NCBI GenBank assembly: GCA_964411875.1
Contig: CAYPMT010000046.1
Span: 1-17,162, forward strand
From: Aliikangiella sp964411875
GTDB taxonomy: Bacteria; Pseudomonadota; Gammaproteobacteria; Enterobacterales; Kangiellaceae
Length of the DNA: 17,162 nucleotides
Reading direction: 5' to 3'
Shown here: piece by piece, positions 6,480 through 13,209 of the stretch
How the letters are laid out: every line of letters begins with the position of its first letter
Position numbering within the stretch: the first letter of the stretch is position 1
The notes under the pieces: generated by a model
Databases searched by the model: none
What the model was told of the DNA's origin: nothing
Seen by the model: the letters and a program-made list of their open reading frames with translations, nothing else
Made by a program: the position numbers and the translations under genes

Positions 6480-8459
6480 ATGCAAGCAGAATTAGGCCAT
6501 TATTTATTAGTATTAACTTTTTTTCTATCGGTGTCCTTAGCTGTATTCCCGTTGCTGGGCATTTATCTTCGTCATAATGGTTTAATTCATATGGCTAAAC
6601 CGTTAAGTTATTTAATTTTTGCTTGTCTTTTAGGCAGTTTTCTTTGTTTGATTTATTCTTTTTTACTTGATGATTTCACGGTTAAGTATGTAGCATCCCA
6701 TTCGAATTCGTTATTACCGGTTCAATATAAAGTCTCTGCTGTCTGGGGTGGCCATGAAGGCTCTTTATTATTGTGGGTTTTTGTATTGTCAGGTTGGTTA
6801 TTAGCTGTTGCTTTAAGAGCACAACATTTACCTTTGTTGAGTTATGTAAAAGTTCTTTCTGTGATGGGATGGATAGCCGTTGGCTTTGTGTCTTTTTTAT
6901 TGTTTACTTCAAACCCTTTCGAGCGGACACTGCCTTTTTTTGCTGTTGATGGTGCCGATCTTAATCCACTTCTACAAGATTTTGGTTTAATTATTCATCC
7001 GCCGTTACTTTATATGGGTTATGTTGGTTTTGCGGTTTCCTTTGCTTTTGCTATTTCTGCATTGATTGAAGGCGAATGGAATTCAGTTTGGGCGCGCTGG
7101 GTCAGAACATGGACTATTGCTGCTTGGGCTTGTTTAACCGTTGGCATTGCACTGGGCAGTTGGTGGGCCTATTACGAATTAGGTTGGGGGGGCTGGTGGT
7201 TTTGGGATCCGGTAGAAAATGCATCTTTTATGCCTTGGTTATCAGGCACAGCTCTCATTCATTCGTTAGCAGTAACTGATAAACGTGACTCATTTAGAGG
7301 TTGGACTTTAGCACTATCGTTGACTACTTTTTCTTTAAGCTTGTTAGGTACTTTTTTAGTGCGCTCAGGCATTATCACTTCGGTTCATTCCTTTAGTAAC
7401 GACCCGGAAAGAGGCTTTTTTATTCTAATTTTTATGGGTATTGTTATTGGTATATCAATTATTTTATTTGTTTTTCGCCTAGATAAAATGACTCAATTTG
7501 CTAAGTTTTCTTTATTTTCTAAAGATGTTTTTTTACTGCTGAATAACATCTTCTTGATTACGGCAACCTTTATTGTTTTCTTTGGAACGCTCTACCCATT
7601 ATTGGCTGAATTTTTTGGACGTAAAATGTCAATTGGTGCACCTTATTTTAATATGTTATTTCCTGTTGCTATGTACCCACTTTTATTATTAATGGGTATT
7701 GGGCCATTATTGAATTGGAAAAATCATGATTGGTCGCGAATAAAGTTCTTATTAATTAAATTGGCGGTTATTGCTTTAGTTTGTGCTGTTGCAGTGACTT
7801 TTATGGTTGGTGAATTTAGTTTATGGGTGTTTAGTGGCTTATATCTTTCGATTTGGGTTGCTTCATCCAGTGGCTTTTTTATGTTGAGGAAAAACAAAAA
7901 TAATAATCGATTAATTAGCCAGGTAAGTCGAAAGAATGCGACTAACTGGGGAATGTTTTTGGCTCATATAGGTATGGCTATTACCTTGACGGGAGTAGTT
8001 GTCACGAGTATTCATAGTGTTGAAAAAGATTTGCGTGTTGAGGTTGGGCAGAAAGTAGAAATTGGTGGTTATCAATTTAAGATGCTTAAATCAGAGTGGG
8101 TTGATGGACCTAATTATGAAGCTTCTCGAGTCAGTTTCTCTGTCTCAAGCGACACTCAAAATTTAGGCGTGTTAGCACCTGAAAAACGCTATTATTTAGC
8201 AGGTAAACAAGTGATGACAGAAGCTTCAATTGATCCAGGCTTATGGCGGGATGTTTATATTTCACTCGGTGAACCTTTAGATGATAAACGACAAGTTTGG
8301 GCCGTTAGAATTTATGTTAAGCCGCTCATTCGTTGGATATGGTTAGGTGCTATTTTTATGGCCGTGGGCGGTATTATTGCAACCCTGGATAGGCGTTATA
8401 AACGAGTTAAGCACTCTCAAGAAAGTGGCAGTTTAAATGTTGTTTCAGGAGAGGCTTGA
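6480..8459 (+). CDS. ccmF: CcmF, cytochrome c heme lyase core subunit
   Basis: Large polytopic membrane protein (659 residues, normal length) that reduces the CcmE-heme adduct and, with CcmH/CcmI, ligates heme to apocytochrome c. The WWD heme motif GWGGWWFWDPVENASFMPWL is at about 235-254. The periplasmic and membrane histidines expected for CcmF are present: H173 (IIHPPLLYMGY), H261 (LIHSLAV), H303 (SVHSFSNDP) and one at about 495 (LAHIGMA; E. coli H491). The start follows GAAGGG at about 6465. The stop TGA overlaps the ccmG ATG by one base (TGATG). Confidence 0.97.
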   Translation: MQAELGHYLLVLTFFLSVSLAVFPLLGIYLRHNGLIHMAKPLSYLIFACLLGSFLCLIYSFLLDDFTVKYVASHSNSLLPVQYKVSAVWGGHEGSLLLWVFVLSGWLLAVALRAQHLPLLSYVKVLSVMGWIAVGFVSFLLFTSNPFERTLPFFAVDGADLNPLLQDFGLIIHPPLLYMGYVGFAVSFAFAISALIEGEWNSVWARWVRTWTIAAWACLTVGIALGSWWAYYELGWGGWWFWDPVENASFMPWLSGTALIHSLAVTDKRDSFRGWTLALSLTTFSLSLLGTFLVRSGIITSVHSFSNDPERGFFILIFMGIVIGISIILFVFRLDKMTQFAKFSLFSKDVFLLLNNIFLITATFIVFFGTLYPLLAEFFGRKMSIGAPYFNMLFPVAMYPLLLLMGIGPLLNWKNHDWSRIKFLLIKLAVIALVCAVAVTFMVGEFSLWVFSGLYLSIWVASSSGFFMLRKNKNNNRLISQVSRKNATNWGMFLAHIGMAITLTGVVVTSIHSVEKDLRVEVGQKVEIGGYQFKMLKSEWVDGPNYEASRVSFSVSSDTQNLGVLAPEKRYYLAGKQVMTEASIDPGLWRDVYISLGEPLDDKRQVWAVRIYVKPLIRWIWLGAIFMAVGGIIATLDRRYKRVKHSQESGSLNVVSGEA

Positions 8460-8995
8460 TGAGGTTTTTTAAGTCACTTTTGGTTGGCTTAATTTTTATT
8501 GGTTTGATGAGCTTGTTTTGGTTTGGCTTAAATCAAGACCCGAAAAAAATTCCTTCGGCTTTGATTAATAAAAATATACCTAAATTTATAGTGAATGATT
8601 TATTAAATGAACAAAACAGTTATTCTGAAGCTATCTTTAATGACAAAATTTCATTAATTAATATATGGGCTAGTTGGTGTGTGTCTTGTTATCAGGAGCA
8701 CCCCTATTGGAAAGATTACGCTAAAATTCCCGACTTGCAAATTATTGGTCTGAACTATAAAGATAGTCGAGAAAAAGGTTTGAGTTTTTTGCGTACGGAA
8801 GGCAATCCTTATGAGCGAGTTCTTTTTGATCAAAATGGTCGCTTAGGTATTGATTTAGGTGTTTATGGTGCACCAGAAACTTTTATTATAGGTCCGAAAG
8901 GTAAAATTCGTTATCGTCATGCCGGGCCATTAACGCCGGCTGTTTTTGATGAAGTATTTAAACCACTGATTGAAAAAATTCGCAAAGGTTTTTAA
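8459..8995 (+). CDS. ccmG: CcmG (DsbE), membrane-anchored thioredoxin-like reductase
   Basis: Periplasmic thioredoxin-fold protein tethered by an N-terminal helix (about residues 4-24). It keeps the CxxCH cysteines of apocytochrome c, or those of CcmH, reduced. The active site is WASWCVSCYQEHP with C74 and C77; the cis-Pro loop is YGAPETFII, and KGKIRYRHAGPLT is the usual C-terminal signature. I start it at the ATG at 8459 rather than the in-frame TTG at 8456: the strong AGGAGAGG (8447-8454) serves it and the ATG overlaps the ccmF stop (TGATG). It is directly abutted by ccmH with no gap. Confidence 0.95.
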   Translation: MRFFKSLLVGLIFIGLMSLFWFGLNQDPKKIPSALINKNIPKFIVNDLLNEQNSYSEAIFNDKISLINIWASWCVSCYQEHPYWKDYAKIPDLQIIGLNYKDSREKGLSFLRTEGNPYERVLFDQNGRLGIDLGVYGAPETFIIGPKGKIRYRHAGPLTPAVFDEVFKPLIEKIRKGF

Positions 8996-9397
8996 ATGAG
9001 AAAACTATTTCTGTTTGTTTGTTTGTGTTTTTCAATGCCTTTATTAGCAGCGATCACTGTTTATGAGTTTGAAAGCCAAGAGCAGGAAAAGCGCTTTCAA
9101 CAATTAACGAGTGTATTACGTTGTTTGCAGTGCCAGAATCAAACTTTGGCAGATACTAACTCCGATTTAGGCGGGGATCTAAAGTTAATTATTCATGAAA
9201 AAATAATAGCAGGGGACAATGATAAAATTATTCTTGGTTTTATGAAAGATCGTTATGGTGAGTTTATTTTATATGAGCCTGAATTAAATCAGTCAAATTT
9301 GTTTCTTTGGTTAGCGCCAGTTTTATTTTTAGTGATTATTTTATGTGGCTTTTTGATATGGTATAAAAAACATAAAGGTCAAATGTTAAATGACTAG
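8996..9397 (+). CDS. ccmH: CcmH, thiol-reductive subunit of the heme lyase
   Basis: A 133-residue protein of the short CcmH (CycL) type: signal peptide (residues 1-18, cleavage near LLAA), a periplasmic three-helix domain with the redox motif LRCLQC (C43, C46) followed by QNQTLADTNSDL, and a C-terminal membrane helix (about 101-123). It takes part in reducing apocytochrome c thiols before heme ligation. The start codon directly follows the ccmG stop, and the last 8 bases overlap ccmI. Confidence 0.96.
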   Translation: MRKLFLFVCLCFSMPLLAAITVYEFESQEQEKRFQQLTSVLRCLQCQNQTLADTNSDLGGDLKLIIHEKIIAGDNDKIILGFMKDRYGEFILYEPELNQSNLFLWLAPVLFLVIILCGFLIWYKKHKGQMLND

Positions 9398-10109
9398 TCT
9401 TTGGATAATAAATAGTTTAGTTATTTTGTTTTGTTTTGGGTTTGTTCTCTTTTACGTTTATAGAGAGCAAGCTGGAATTTTTGCAAAACAAGTTACAACG
9501 CAAGAGAAGGTGTTATTTTTATTACCGTTTTTATTGTTATTAGTTTCCATTATTTATTATCAAGGAACTGAGAGTTATAAAAAACAACAGGCTTGGGAGC
9601 AAATTAATCAACAAATAGAATCCTTTATTGATACTGAGCTGTCTTCCGATAAAACAGTCTTTGATGAATTATCTATGCAAAATTTTATGCTAGGTCTACG
9701 CACTCAAGCTTTTAAAAACCCTAACAATGGCCAAGTTTGGTTTCAACTTGGCAAGGCTTATGCTCAGCTTAATATGACCGATTTAGCGCTTGCATCGATG
9801 CGGCGAGCCATTCGTGTTGAAGATAATCCCGACTGGGGTGTTGTTGCAGCACAACTTATGGTCTCCAAACAAACGCAAAATAGTTTTCAAAAAGCGGCTA
9901 TTTTATTAGAGCAAGTAGTGCAAAAACATCCGAAGCATCAAGGGGCTCTAATAACTCTCGGGTTTACTTACTATAAGTTAACTCGTTATTCAGATGCGAT
10001 TAAATTATGGCGATATTTAGCGGCTCAAAAAGGCTTATCTCAGCAGTCAAAACAGTATTTACAAAAGCAAATAGAAGAAGCTGAGAGACGCATTACAGAA
10101 GTCCAATAA
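9390..10109 (+). CDS. ccmI: CcmI (CycH), short form: apocytochrome chaperone with TPR domain
   Basis: A 239-residue protein with two membrane helices (about 4-24 and 42-60) flanking a cytoplasmic loop, then a periplasmic TPR domain (about 105-215; e.g. GQVWFQLGKAYAQLNMTDLALASMRRAI and HQGALITLGFTYYKLTRYSDAIKLW). CcmI delivers apocytochrome c to the lyase. Many proteobacterial CcmI/CycH proteins are about 400 residues and continue with a further periplasmic domain; this one stops after the TPRs at a clean TAA, and a terminator follows, so it is a natural short form rather than a break. It overlaps ccmH by 8 bases. Confidence 0.9.
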   Translation: MTSLWIINSLVILFCFGFVLFYVYREQAGIFAKQVTTQEKVLFLLPFLLLLVSIIYYQGTESYKKQQAWEQINQQIESFIDTELSSDKTVFDELSMQNFMLGLRTQAFKNPNNGQVWFQLGKAYAQLNMTDLALASMRRAIRVEDNPDWGVVAAQLMVSKQTQNSFQKAAILLEQVVQKHPKHQGALITLGFTYYKLTRYSDAIKLWRYLAAQKGLSQQSKQYLQKQIEEAERRITEVQ

Positions 10110-10187
10110 AGTTAAAAGAATATATTGCAAATTGACCCGATATAGTGCATCTTTAGGCTCGAGTGTTTTTTACTCAGGCTATTTTGC

Positions 10188-10221
10188 CAATAATTGCCGT
10201 TTCGGTAATTGCTGTTTTTTT
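10188..10221 (+). terminator. Strong intrinsic terminator of the ccm operon
   Basis: CAATAATTGCCG (10188-10199) pairs with CGGTAATTGCTG (10203-10214) around a TTT loop. Of 12 positions, nine are Watson-Crick, two are G-T wobbles and one is mismatched. Seven T (10215-10221) follow immediately. It lies 79 bases after the ccmI stop. Confidence 0.75.
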
Positions 10222-10318
10222 ATCGTATTGTCTTATTATTGTAATAAATAAACTCTAAACACTTTAAAACTAACTTTTAGCTTAAATTAACGATTAGCGT
10301 GTAACATTTGTAATTGTT

Positions 10319-10346
10319 TTGACTCTTTAAGCTACCCATTAACAAT
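10319..10346 (+). promoter_or_regulatory. Candidate promoter of the EGKCG-repeat gene
   Basis: TTGACT (10319-10324), a 16-base spacer and AACAAT (10341-10346) give a moderate sigma70-like match about 50 bases before the start codon. An upstream GTAAC (10300-10304) could instead be part of an ECF-type -35, as some related metal-stress genes use ECF sigma factors; I cannot decide. A 6-bp dyad TTATTA/TAATAA (10233-10238, 10242-10247) lies further upstream and might be an operator. No gene is visible in 10222-10397. Confidence 0.35.
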
Positions 10347-10397
10347 ATATCATTAAAATAAGTTATTTTTATCCACTTAAAATTGAGGAATAAATCA

Positions 10398-10837
10398 ATG
10401 AAAAAACTAGCTAAAATCACGTTATTAGTGAGCTCACTTTTGTTTGCCGCTTTTTATATTAATACGGCATCTGCAGAAACTAATCCTTTTGCTACAGTAT
10501 CAGCAGACCAAGCAGTCTTTGGTGCTGATGATGGCAAATGTGGCGAAGGCAAATGCGGTGACAAAAAAGATGGNNNNNNNNNNNNNNNNNNNNNNNNNNN
10601 NNNNNNNNNNNNNNNNNNNNNNNNNNNNNNNNNNNNNNNNNNNNNNNNNNNNNNNNNNNNNNNNNNNNNNNNNTTGGTGCTGATGATGGCAAATGTGGCG
10701 AAGGCAAATGCGGTGACAAAAAAGATGGCAAATGTGGCGAAGGCAAATGCGGTGACAAAAAAGATGGTAAATGTGGCGAAGGCAAATGCGGCGACAAAAA
10801 AGATGGTAAATGTGGTGAAGGTAAGTGTGGTGGTTAA
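10398..10837 (+). CDS. Secreted EGKCG-repeat protein, HvfA/bufferin-like RiPP metallophore precursor (interrupted by N run)
   Basis: ATG at 10398 with GAGG 9 bases upstream. The protein has a clear Sec signal peptide (MKKLAKITLLVSSLLFAAFYINTASA, cleavage after A24-S25-A26), a short spacer to residue 45, then tandem 13-residue repeats GKCGEGKCGDKKD, each with two Cys in DGKCG and EGKCG motifs, ending GKCGEGKCGG and TAA at 10837. The 100 N shift the apparent frame; the true frame after the gap is fixed by the repeat (GGT at 10676). If the 55-base duplicated flank is merged, the protein is 94 residues with four repeats and eight repeat Cys. EGKCG-repeat secreted proteins include HvfA, whose cysteines are converted by an MNIO (DUF692) enzyme with HvfC into copper-binding groups. 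No such enzyme gene is in this window. It is transcribed alone between two terminators. Metal binding is inferred. Confidence 0.75.
10533..10834 (+). repeat. 39-bp tandem repeat array encoding GKCGEGKCGDKKD
   Basis: Units lie at 10533-10571 (before the N run) and at 10688-10726, 10727-10765, 10766-10804 and 10805-10834 (last partial). The units at 10533, 10688 and 10727 are identical; the next differs at two third-codon positions, and the last part differs at several more (GGT, AAG, TGT). The gradient of divergence towards the 3' end suggests recent expansion at the 5' side. The copies at 10533 and 10688 are probably the same genomic unit seen on both contig ends. Confidence 0.85.
10574..10673. 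other. Assembly gap (100 N) inside the EGKCG-repeat gene
   Basis: Exactly 100 N, the conventional length for a scaffold gap of unknown size. The 55 bases before it (10519-10573) are identical to the 55 bases after it (10674-10728). This is what two contigs sharing one 55-mer graph node look like, so the real gap is probably zero or negative. Confidence 0.9.
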
Positions 10838-10864
10838 ATAAACCTTAAGCCTATTTTCTAGCCT

Positions 10865-10902
10865 AACTCTGGTGTTGGTTATAACTGGCATCGGAGTTTT
10901 TT
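10865..10902 (+). terminator. Strong intrinsic terminator after the EGKCG-repeat gene
   Basis: AACTCTGGTGTTGGT (10865-10879) pairs along its full 15 bp with ACTGGCATCGGAGTT (10884-10898), counting G-T wobbles, with a 4-base TATA loop. Six T (10897-10902) overlap the base and follow it. It starts 27 bases after the stop and separates this gene from mlaA. Confidence 0.75.
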
Positions 10903-10939
10903 GTTTTCAGCTTTTCAGATTTATGGGGATACTCTAGAC

Positions 10940-11635
10940 ATGTTTAAACAGTTTATAAGTCTTTTAATGCTTGTTGTTCTATCGGGTTGCGCAACAACTG
11001 GACAAAATAAAGATGATCCCTGGGAGAGTTGGAATAGAGGTGTTTATAAGTTCAATAAAGGTGTCGATAAAGTAGCCAAACCTATAGCGCAAGGTTACCA
11101 ATATATTACGCCAGATGTTGTTGAAACAGGCGTTTCTAATATATTTTCCAACCTTGGTGATATTCCTAATATGCTAAATAATTTATTGCAGGGTAAGTTT
11201 GTTGACTCTGTTTCTGACCTAGGGCGCTTTGTTGTTAATTCAACTATTGGTCTTGCTGGTATTTGGGATCCTGCTTCTAGTATGGGTTTGGAGAAGCATG
11301 ATGAAGACTTTGGTCAAACGTTAGCTTCTTGGGGAGTAAAGCCTGGCCCCTATGTGATGCTACCTTTTTTAGGGCCTTCGACTTTCAGAGATACGATTGC
11401 TCTACCTGTTGATTCTGAAATGGATTTGATTAATCAAATTGAGCATATCCCAACCAGAAACCAAATAAACTTGCTTGAATTAATTGATCTCCGAGCCAGC
11501 TTGTTGAGCTATGAAGATCAACTCAACGGTCAAATTGACGAATATGCATTTATTCGAGATGTTTATTTACAAAATAGACAATTTAAAGTGTTAGATGGCG
11601 ATATTCCTTTTGACGAGGAAGATGAGGATGAATAA
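10940..11635 (+). CDS. mlaA: MlaA (VacJ), outer-membrane lipoprotein of phospholipid retrograde transport
   Basis: A 231-residue lipoprotein. The signal peptide ends in the lipobox LSGC (C17); the residues after the cysteine are Ala-Thr rather than Asp, consistent with outer-membrane sorting. The family core is clear: DPWESWNRGVYKFNKGVDK, LLQGKFVDSVSDLGRFVVNSTIGLAGIWDPAS, DFGQTLASWGVKPGPYVMLPFLGPSTFRD. MlaA sits with trimeric porins and removes mislocalised phospholipids from the outer leaflet, passing them to MlaC and MlaBDEF. I start it at the ATG at 10940, which gives a proper lipoprotein signal, not at the TTG at 10901 that overlaps the terminator. The acidic tail (FDEEDEDE) is unusual in appearance but such tails vary. 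It converges with the PilZ gene, 13 bases apart. Confidence 0.94.
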   Translation: MFKQFISLLMLVVLSGCATTGQNKDDPWESWNRGVYKFNKGVDKVAKPIAQGYQYITPDVVETGVSNIFSNLGDIPNMLNNLLQGKFVDSVSDLGRFVVNSTIGLAGIWDPASSMGLEKHDEDFGQTLASWGVKPGPYVMLPFLGPSTFRDTIALPVDSEMDLINQIEHIPTRNQINLLELIDLRASLLSYEDQLNGQIDEYAFIRDVYLQNRQFKVLDGDIPFDEEDEDE

Positions 11636-11648
11636 TAAAAATAGGGGG

Positions 11649-11954
11649 TTATTTAACTTGATTGATACTGCCAGCAACTTCAAATTGACCACCGTCTAGT
11701 GGTTTAACTCTTTTTACTTCAAACAAAGCACTTAATGGGGGAAGTTTACTTTGCTCAGAGCTTAGATCAACTTGAAGTTCCTGACCAGTTTGGAATAGTT
11801 CACTAGTTACAAACATAATTCCGCTACCACTTAAGTTTTTGGTTTCACCGTCATAGGTTTTATGATTAGAAGGATCAACAATGGTAATTTTTGCATCGAT
11901 AAACATGCGAATAAAGCAACGCTTTTCTTCGTAATTTGGATTATCTGAGGGCAT
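11649..11954 (-). CDS. PilZ-domain protein, probable c-di-GMP effector
   Basis: A 101-residue single-domain protein. Both c-di-GMP-binding motifs are intact: RxxxR as R12-C-F-I-R16 in EEKRCFIRM, and NxSxxG as N40-L-S-G-S-G45. The rest is the expected beta-barrel (GIMFVTSELFQTGQELQVDL ... SALFEVKRVKPLDGGQFEVAGSI). I choose the ATG at 11954 over the TTG at 11960 because AAAGGG lies 7 bases before the ATG but directly against the TTG. As I recall, a PilZ gene also lies next to mlaA/vacJ in Pseudomonas (PA2799), so this is conserved synteny rather than a local insertion. It is divergent from the receiver-phosphatase gene. Its target is unknown. Confidence 0.9.
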   Translation of the reverse strand: MPSDNPNYEEKRCFIRMFIDAKITIVDPSNHKTYDGETKNLSGSGIMFVTSELFQTGQELQVDLSSEQSKLPPLSALFEVKRVKPLDGGQFEVAGSINQVK

Positions 11955-12048
11955 ATTCAAACCCTTTAAGTCTAGTTTTTAGCTTGAACATGCTAGCAAT
12001 ACTAGGCAATTAATGACTTTTCGTCAATAAAAAACAAGATAATATTTT

Positions 12049-12078
12049 TTGAGATGAACACTCAGTCTATGATATAAA
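12049..12078 (+). promoter_or_regulatory. Candidate sigma70 promoter of the receiver-phosphatase/STAS operon
   Basis: TTGAGA (12049-12054), an 18-base spacer and TATAAA (12073-12078) each match consensus at five of six positions. Transcription would begin near 12085, giving a leader of about 100 bases. The whole 230-base region 11955-12184 is a divergent intergenic region with no visible gene; a promoter for the PilZ gene must lie at its left end but I saw no clear one. Confidence 0.45.
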
Positions 12079-12184
12079 CACTTATTGAATGAGCTATCCT
12101 AACAAATTCTGGTGGCTATTTGGATTGGCTGTTGTTCAGACTGGTCATTATTTGGAAATGAATTAAAATCATAGGTTAAATTAA

Positions 12185-13204
12185 GTGCTCGAGAAAAGTA
12201 AGGTATTAATCATTGACGATGATAAATTGGTGCGCGAAAGCATTGCAATTTATCTAGAAGATAGTGGTTATCATATTATTGAAGCTGAGAGTGGTCAGCA
12301 GGGAATAGAGCTGTTTTGTGAGTTCTCGCCTGAGTTGGTGATCTGTGATTTAAGAATGCCAGAGGTTGATGGCCTCGAGGTGCTTAAACGNNNNNNNNNN
12401 NNNNNNNNNNNNNNNNNNNNNNNNNNNNNNNNNNNNNNNNNNNNNNNNNNNNNNNNNNNNNNNNNNNNNNNNNNNNNNNNNNNNNNNNNNCAAGATGCAG
12501 GTAGAAGAGCCCAATTACAGTTATTACCAGAACCTAATTCAGTACTGAGTAACTTTCGATTTCAACATATTATTATTCCATCACTTAATTTGAGTGGTGA
12601 TTTCATTGATTATTTTAGAATTTCTGAACGCTATTTAGGTTTTTATATTGCCGATGTTTCAGGCCATGGTGCTGCAGCTGCTTTTGTTACCATGACGCTT
12701 AAGAGTTTATTTAACCAACCGATCAGGCAGTTTAGAGTTAATGAAAATGAATTGGCGATCGACCCCGGCGGTGTTCTTAAATATTTAAATACTGAACTGA
12801 TTAATGCTAATTTAGGAAAGCATATTTCAGTTTTTTATGGTGTTATTGACTGTGATACCGATACACTACATTATGCAGTAGCCGGTCAGTATCCGGCACC
12901 ACTGATGATCAACCAGTCGAAAATGAGTTTTTTAAATGAAGGGGGGTTTCCCTTAGGTTTGTTTGATTGGGCTAATTTTGAAAATAGACAAAGAGCTATT
13001 GCTGATGATTTTCAACTATTAATGGTTTCTGATGGTTGGCTTGAACTGATTTCAGAAGATTCTGCGCCAGCCAAAGAATCTTTTTTACTGAATTATGTAC
13101 AAAGCAATCAAATTAGTATTCCTACACTAATGAGACCAGTAAAAAAATATCCGGAGAATAAAATGCCTGATGATATCACTATTTTTATAGTTAATAAGGA
13201 GTAG
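12185..13204 (+). CDS. Response regulator with PP2C-type serine phosphatase domain (internal assembly gap)
   Basis: Receiver domain fused to a PPM/SpoIIE-like phosphatase. The receiver shows the acidic cluster DDD (11-13) and phospho-acceptor D55 in VICDLRMPEVDG, then is lost in 100 N at about residue 69; the Thr and Lys switch residues and the linker are not seen. After the gap come the phosphatase motifs: GRRAQLQLLP, SGDFIDYF, ADVSGHGAAAAFVTM, YAVAGQYPAPLM, LMVSDGWLEL and PDDITIFIV, with the metal-binding aspartates all present. It presumably dephosphorylates the STAS protein encoded next, under control of receiver phosphorylation. GTG start at 12185 with AGG 9 bases upstream; no in-frame ATG is available. 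Relatives are near 390 residues (recall), so the gap probably hides more than 100 bases. Equivalent of Pseudomonas PA2798 by synteny. Confidence 0.88.
   Translation: MLEKSKVLIIDDDKLVRESIAIYLEDSGYHIIEAESGQQGIELFCEFSPELVICDLRMPEVDGLEVLKXXXXXXXXXXXXXXXXXXXXXXXXXXXXXXXXXXQDAGRRAQLQLLPEPNSVLSNFRFQHIIIPSLNLSGDFIDYFRISERYLGFYIADVSGHGAAAAFVTMTLKSLFNQPIRQFRVNENELAIDPGGVLKYLNTELINANLGKHISVFYGVIDCDTDTLHYAVAGQYPAPLMINQSKMSFLNEGGFPLGLFDWANFENRQRAIADDFQLLMVSDGWLELISEDSAPAKESFLLNYVQSNQISIPTLMRPVKKYPENKMPDDITIFIVNKE
12391..12490. other. Assembly gap (100 N) inside the receiver-phosphatase gene
   Basis: Exactly 100 N of unknown true length. Unlike the first gap, its two flanks share no sequence. It removes the second half of the receiver domain and the linker. 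The frame is preserved across it only by chance, because the length is a placeholder. Confidence 0.9.
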
Positions 13205-13209
13205 TTGTC

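Noticed and set aside
10533..10834. Regular 39-bp repeats suggesting a CRISPR array or minisatellite
   Set aside because: The units are contiguous with no spacers, keep one reading frame and encode a coherent Cys/Gly/Lys repeat after a signal peptide.
10674..10837. An alternative reading of the repeat region after the gap (Ala/Asn/Val/Lys-rich peptide, frame set by counting through the 100 N)
   Set aside because: It is an artefact of counting a placeholder gap; the repeat frame GKCGEGKCG with stop at 10837 continues the frame seen before the gap.
10398..10837. Calling the Cys-rich repeat protein a metallothionein
   Set aside because: It is exported, has single spaced Cys in K-C-G contexts rather than CxC/CxxC clusters, and matches the EGKCG-repeat family better.
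10398..10837. Signs that the EGKCG gene was delivered by a mobile element
   Set aside because: No transposase, integrase, tRNA site or target duplication is visible nearby and base composition looks like its surroundings.
10454..10891. Long minus-strand open frames across the repeat array (Pro/Leu/His- or Phe/Ala/Thr-rich)
   Set aside because: They mirror the low-complexity repeat on the opposite strand, cross the N run and have no family resemblance.
12391..12490. Second N run as another overlap artefact
   Set aside because: The bases on its two sides share no repeated segment, and half a receiver domain is missing, so it is a true gap.
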